NCBI RefSeq assembly: GCF_020687825.1 | Contig: NZ_JAJEWP010000001.1 | Location: forward strand, 1,396,998 to 1,460,997 | Length of the DNA stretch: 64,000 bases | Direction of reading: 5' to 3' | Source of the DNA: Fluctibacter halophilus | Lineage (GTDB): Bacteria; Pseudomonadota; Gammaproteobacteria; Enterobacterales; Alteromonadaceae | Shown: positions 63,290 through 64,000 of the stretch, in pieces | Numbering within the stretch: the stretch's first letter is position 1 | How the letters are laid out: every line of letters begins with the position of its first letter | The notes under the pieces: model-generated | Told to the model about the DNA's origin: nothing | The model's input: the letters and a program-made list of their open reading frames with translations, nothing else | The model's database searches: none | Made by a program: the position numbers and the translations under genes

Positions 63290-64000
63290 TCCGCGTCCCT
63301 CCACTCAGATTTGGCGAAGAACGTGCCAGGGAACATGCACCGGTAGTTGAAATACCGTGAGTTACTACCGTTGGTGCGCAGGTCTTCAAACACGGTGTCC
63401 GTGAATGCACACATGGCGTTGATGTCATCGATGAACCAATCAATGCCCTGTTTCGCAATGAGCTTGTCAGGGAAGTATTTCTTGAACGGTTGCTCACCGT
63501 CCTTGGTCTTGGCACCGTATCCGGCACCGACTGACTTCTTGCCGTCTCGCCAAACATCCCACCAGATGCCAAAGCATTCCTCGCGCTTGGCTCTGATTTG
63601 CGATAGCAAGTCATCAGGAAGCTGCCTACTCGCAGAGTTGGCTTCTTTGTTATTAATACATTCTTTGTTCTTTGGGACAGAGTTCGGGACAGGATTCGGG
63701 ACAGAGTCGGCTTGTAGCCCCTGCTGTGACTGGGTTTCTTTCGGGACAGCTTTCGGGACAGCTTTCGGGACGTGTCCCGATTGAAATTTAACCCAATTTA
63801 CCAGCGTAATTATCGTGAAGGCCCGCTTGCCCTTGCCTATCACCTGGTATTTGATTGCGCCATCCTGCACAAAGAAATCCAGCGCACGTTGCACAGCTTT
63901 CTTGGATGCGCTCACAGGGTCCTTAGAGCGCACAAAATCACTATAAAGGGTATAGACGCTGGTAGCCTTCGCTAAGCCTTCGTGAGTGACGTATAGTTGG
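63286..64000 (-). CDS. O-like replication initiator, 5' end beyond the window
   Basis: At least 237 residues, with the reading frame open to the right edge, so the start is outside. The N-terminal part (VSASKKAVQRALDFFVQDGA, VIGKGKRAFTIITLVNW) is a winged helix like lambda O and similar initiators. The middle is a Pro/Val-rich linker of repeated VPK and VPN units encoded by DNA iterons. The C-terminal part (FGIWWDVWRDGKKSVGAGYG) is a conserved phage replication domain. It probably recruits the DnaB encoded immediately downstream. Confidence 0.85.
   Translation of the reverse strand, partial: QLYVTHEGLAKATSVYTLYSDFVRSKDPVSASKKAVQRALDFFVQDGAIKYQVIGKGKRAFTIITLVNWVKFQSGHVPKAVPKAVPKETQSQQGLQADSVPNPVPNSVPKNKECINNKEANSASRQLPDDLLSQIRAKREECFGIWWDVWRDGKKSVGAGYGAKTKDGEQPFKKYFPDKLIAKQGIDWFIDDINAMCAFTDTVFEDLRTNGSNSRYFNYRCMFPGTFFAKSEWRDAE
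63671..63706. repeat. Iteron cluster 1 (three 12-bp units)
   Basis: Three tandem 12-bp units, TT(T/C)GGGACAG followed by AG, GA or AG, at 63671, 63683 and 63695. They lie within the O-like coding sequence next to an AT-rich tract (63640-63670), as in a lambdoid origin. Confidence 0.85.
63740..63780. repeat. Iteron cluster 2 (three 12-bp units) with terminal palindrome
   Basis: Three tandem TTCGGGACAGCT-like units start at 63740, 63752 and 63764. The last one becomes a perfect 7-2-7 palindrome (TCGGGAC-GT-GTCCCGA, 63765-63780). They are 33 bp from cluster 1. Confidence 0.85.

Noticed and set aside
38583-64000. A diversity-generating retroelement, as in phage BPP-1, which shares the capsid type
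   Set aside because: No reverse transcriptase gene lies in the window and the tailspike has no repeated variable/template pair that I can see.

Overview
The window is a gammaproteobacterial chromosome, probably a marine Alteromonadales-like organism. That placement rests on the house-keeping proteins (IHF alpha, PheST, ThrS, IF3, L35, L20), the hmuTUV/HugZ haem uptake set and the NsrR/NnrS pair, and the genus is not established. Bases 1-32,034 are ordinary chromosome. From 32,035 to the right edge the sequence is horizontally acquired: a small 6.35 kb integrative element, then a large podovirus-like prophage that runs off the window.

Chromosome. A YghU-type glutathione transferase (cut by the left edge), a DUF4345 membrane protein, a sugar MFS transporter, an exported helical protein and a CPBP membrane protease lead to pheS-pheT-ihfA (minus strand). 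The classical partner cluster thrS-infC-rpmI-rplT lies at 15.9-19.2 kb on the same strand. Between the two halves sit about 8 kb of other genes: a Fur-boxed haem uptake region (TonB receptor, hmuTUV, hugZ), an MBOAT-like protein, an isochorismatase-family hydrolase and an MscS channel. After thrS come a START-domain protein, a fructosamine kinase, a pteridine reductase, a CPXCG protein and a DUF3080 lipoprotein. Next is nsrR, divergent from a small membrane protein plus nnrS, with two NsrR-type operators between them. A TMEM175-like protein, a beta-CASP RNase-like protein, a CDF transporter, a Na/Pi symporter, a GNAT enzyme, a DUF2834 protein and an XRE/MmyB regulator with a perfect palindrome complete this part.

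Element A (32,035-38,384). A 25-bp direct repeat that is the 3' end of tRNA-Val(GAC) bounds it. It carries a P4-type integrase, a 430-residue protein I do not recognise, an AlpA-like regulator, a compact overlapping operon of small proteins and a toxin-antitoxin pair with repeated operators. It has no structural genes and looks like a minimal phage satellite.

Prophage B (about 38,365 to beyond 64,000). Its left end is the 3' half of tRNA-Val beginning exactly at the anticodon loop, so the two elements appear to have used the same tRNA gene at two sub-sites. Reading leftwards on the minus strand the order is: an O-like replication protein (cut by the right edge, containing iterons), DnaB helicase, NinB, NinG, an HTH protein, a Q-like late regulator followed by tandem terminators, the lysis genes, a large SGNH esterase with Ig-like repeats, and small and large terminase. 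Portal, scaffold, capsid, cement, adaptor, tail and ejection proteins and a tailspike follow. Two opposite-strand accessory genes sit next to the left attachment site. The prophage integrase, repressor and intact tRNA-Val are expected to the right of the window.
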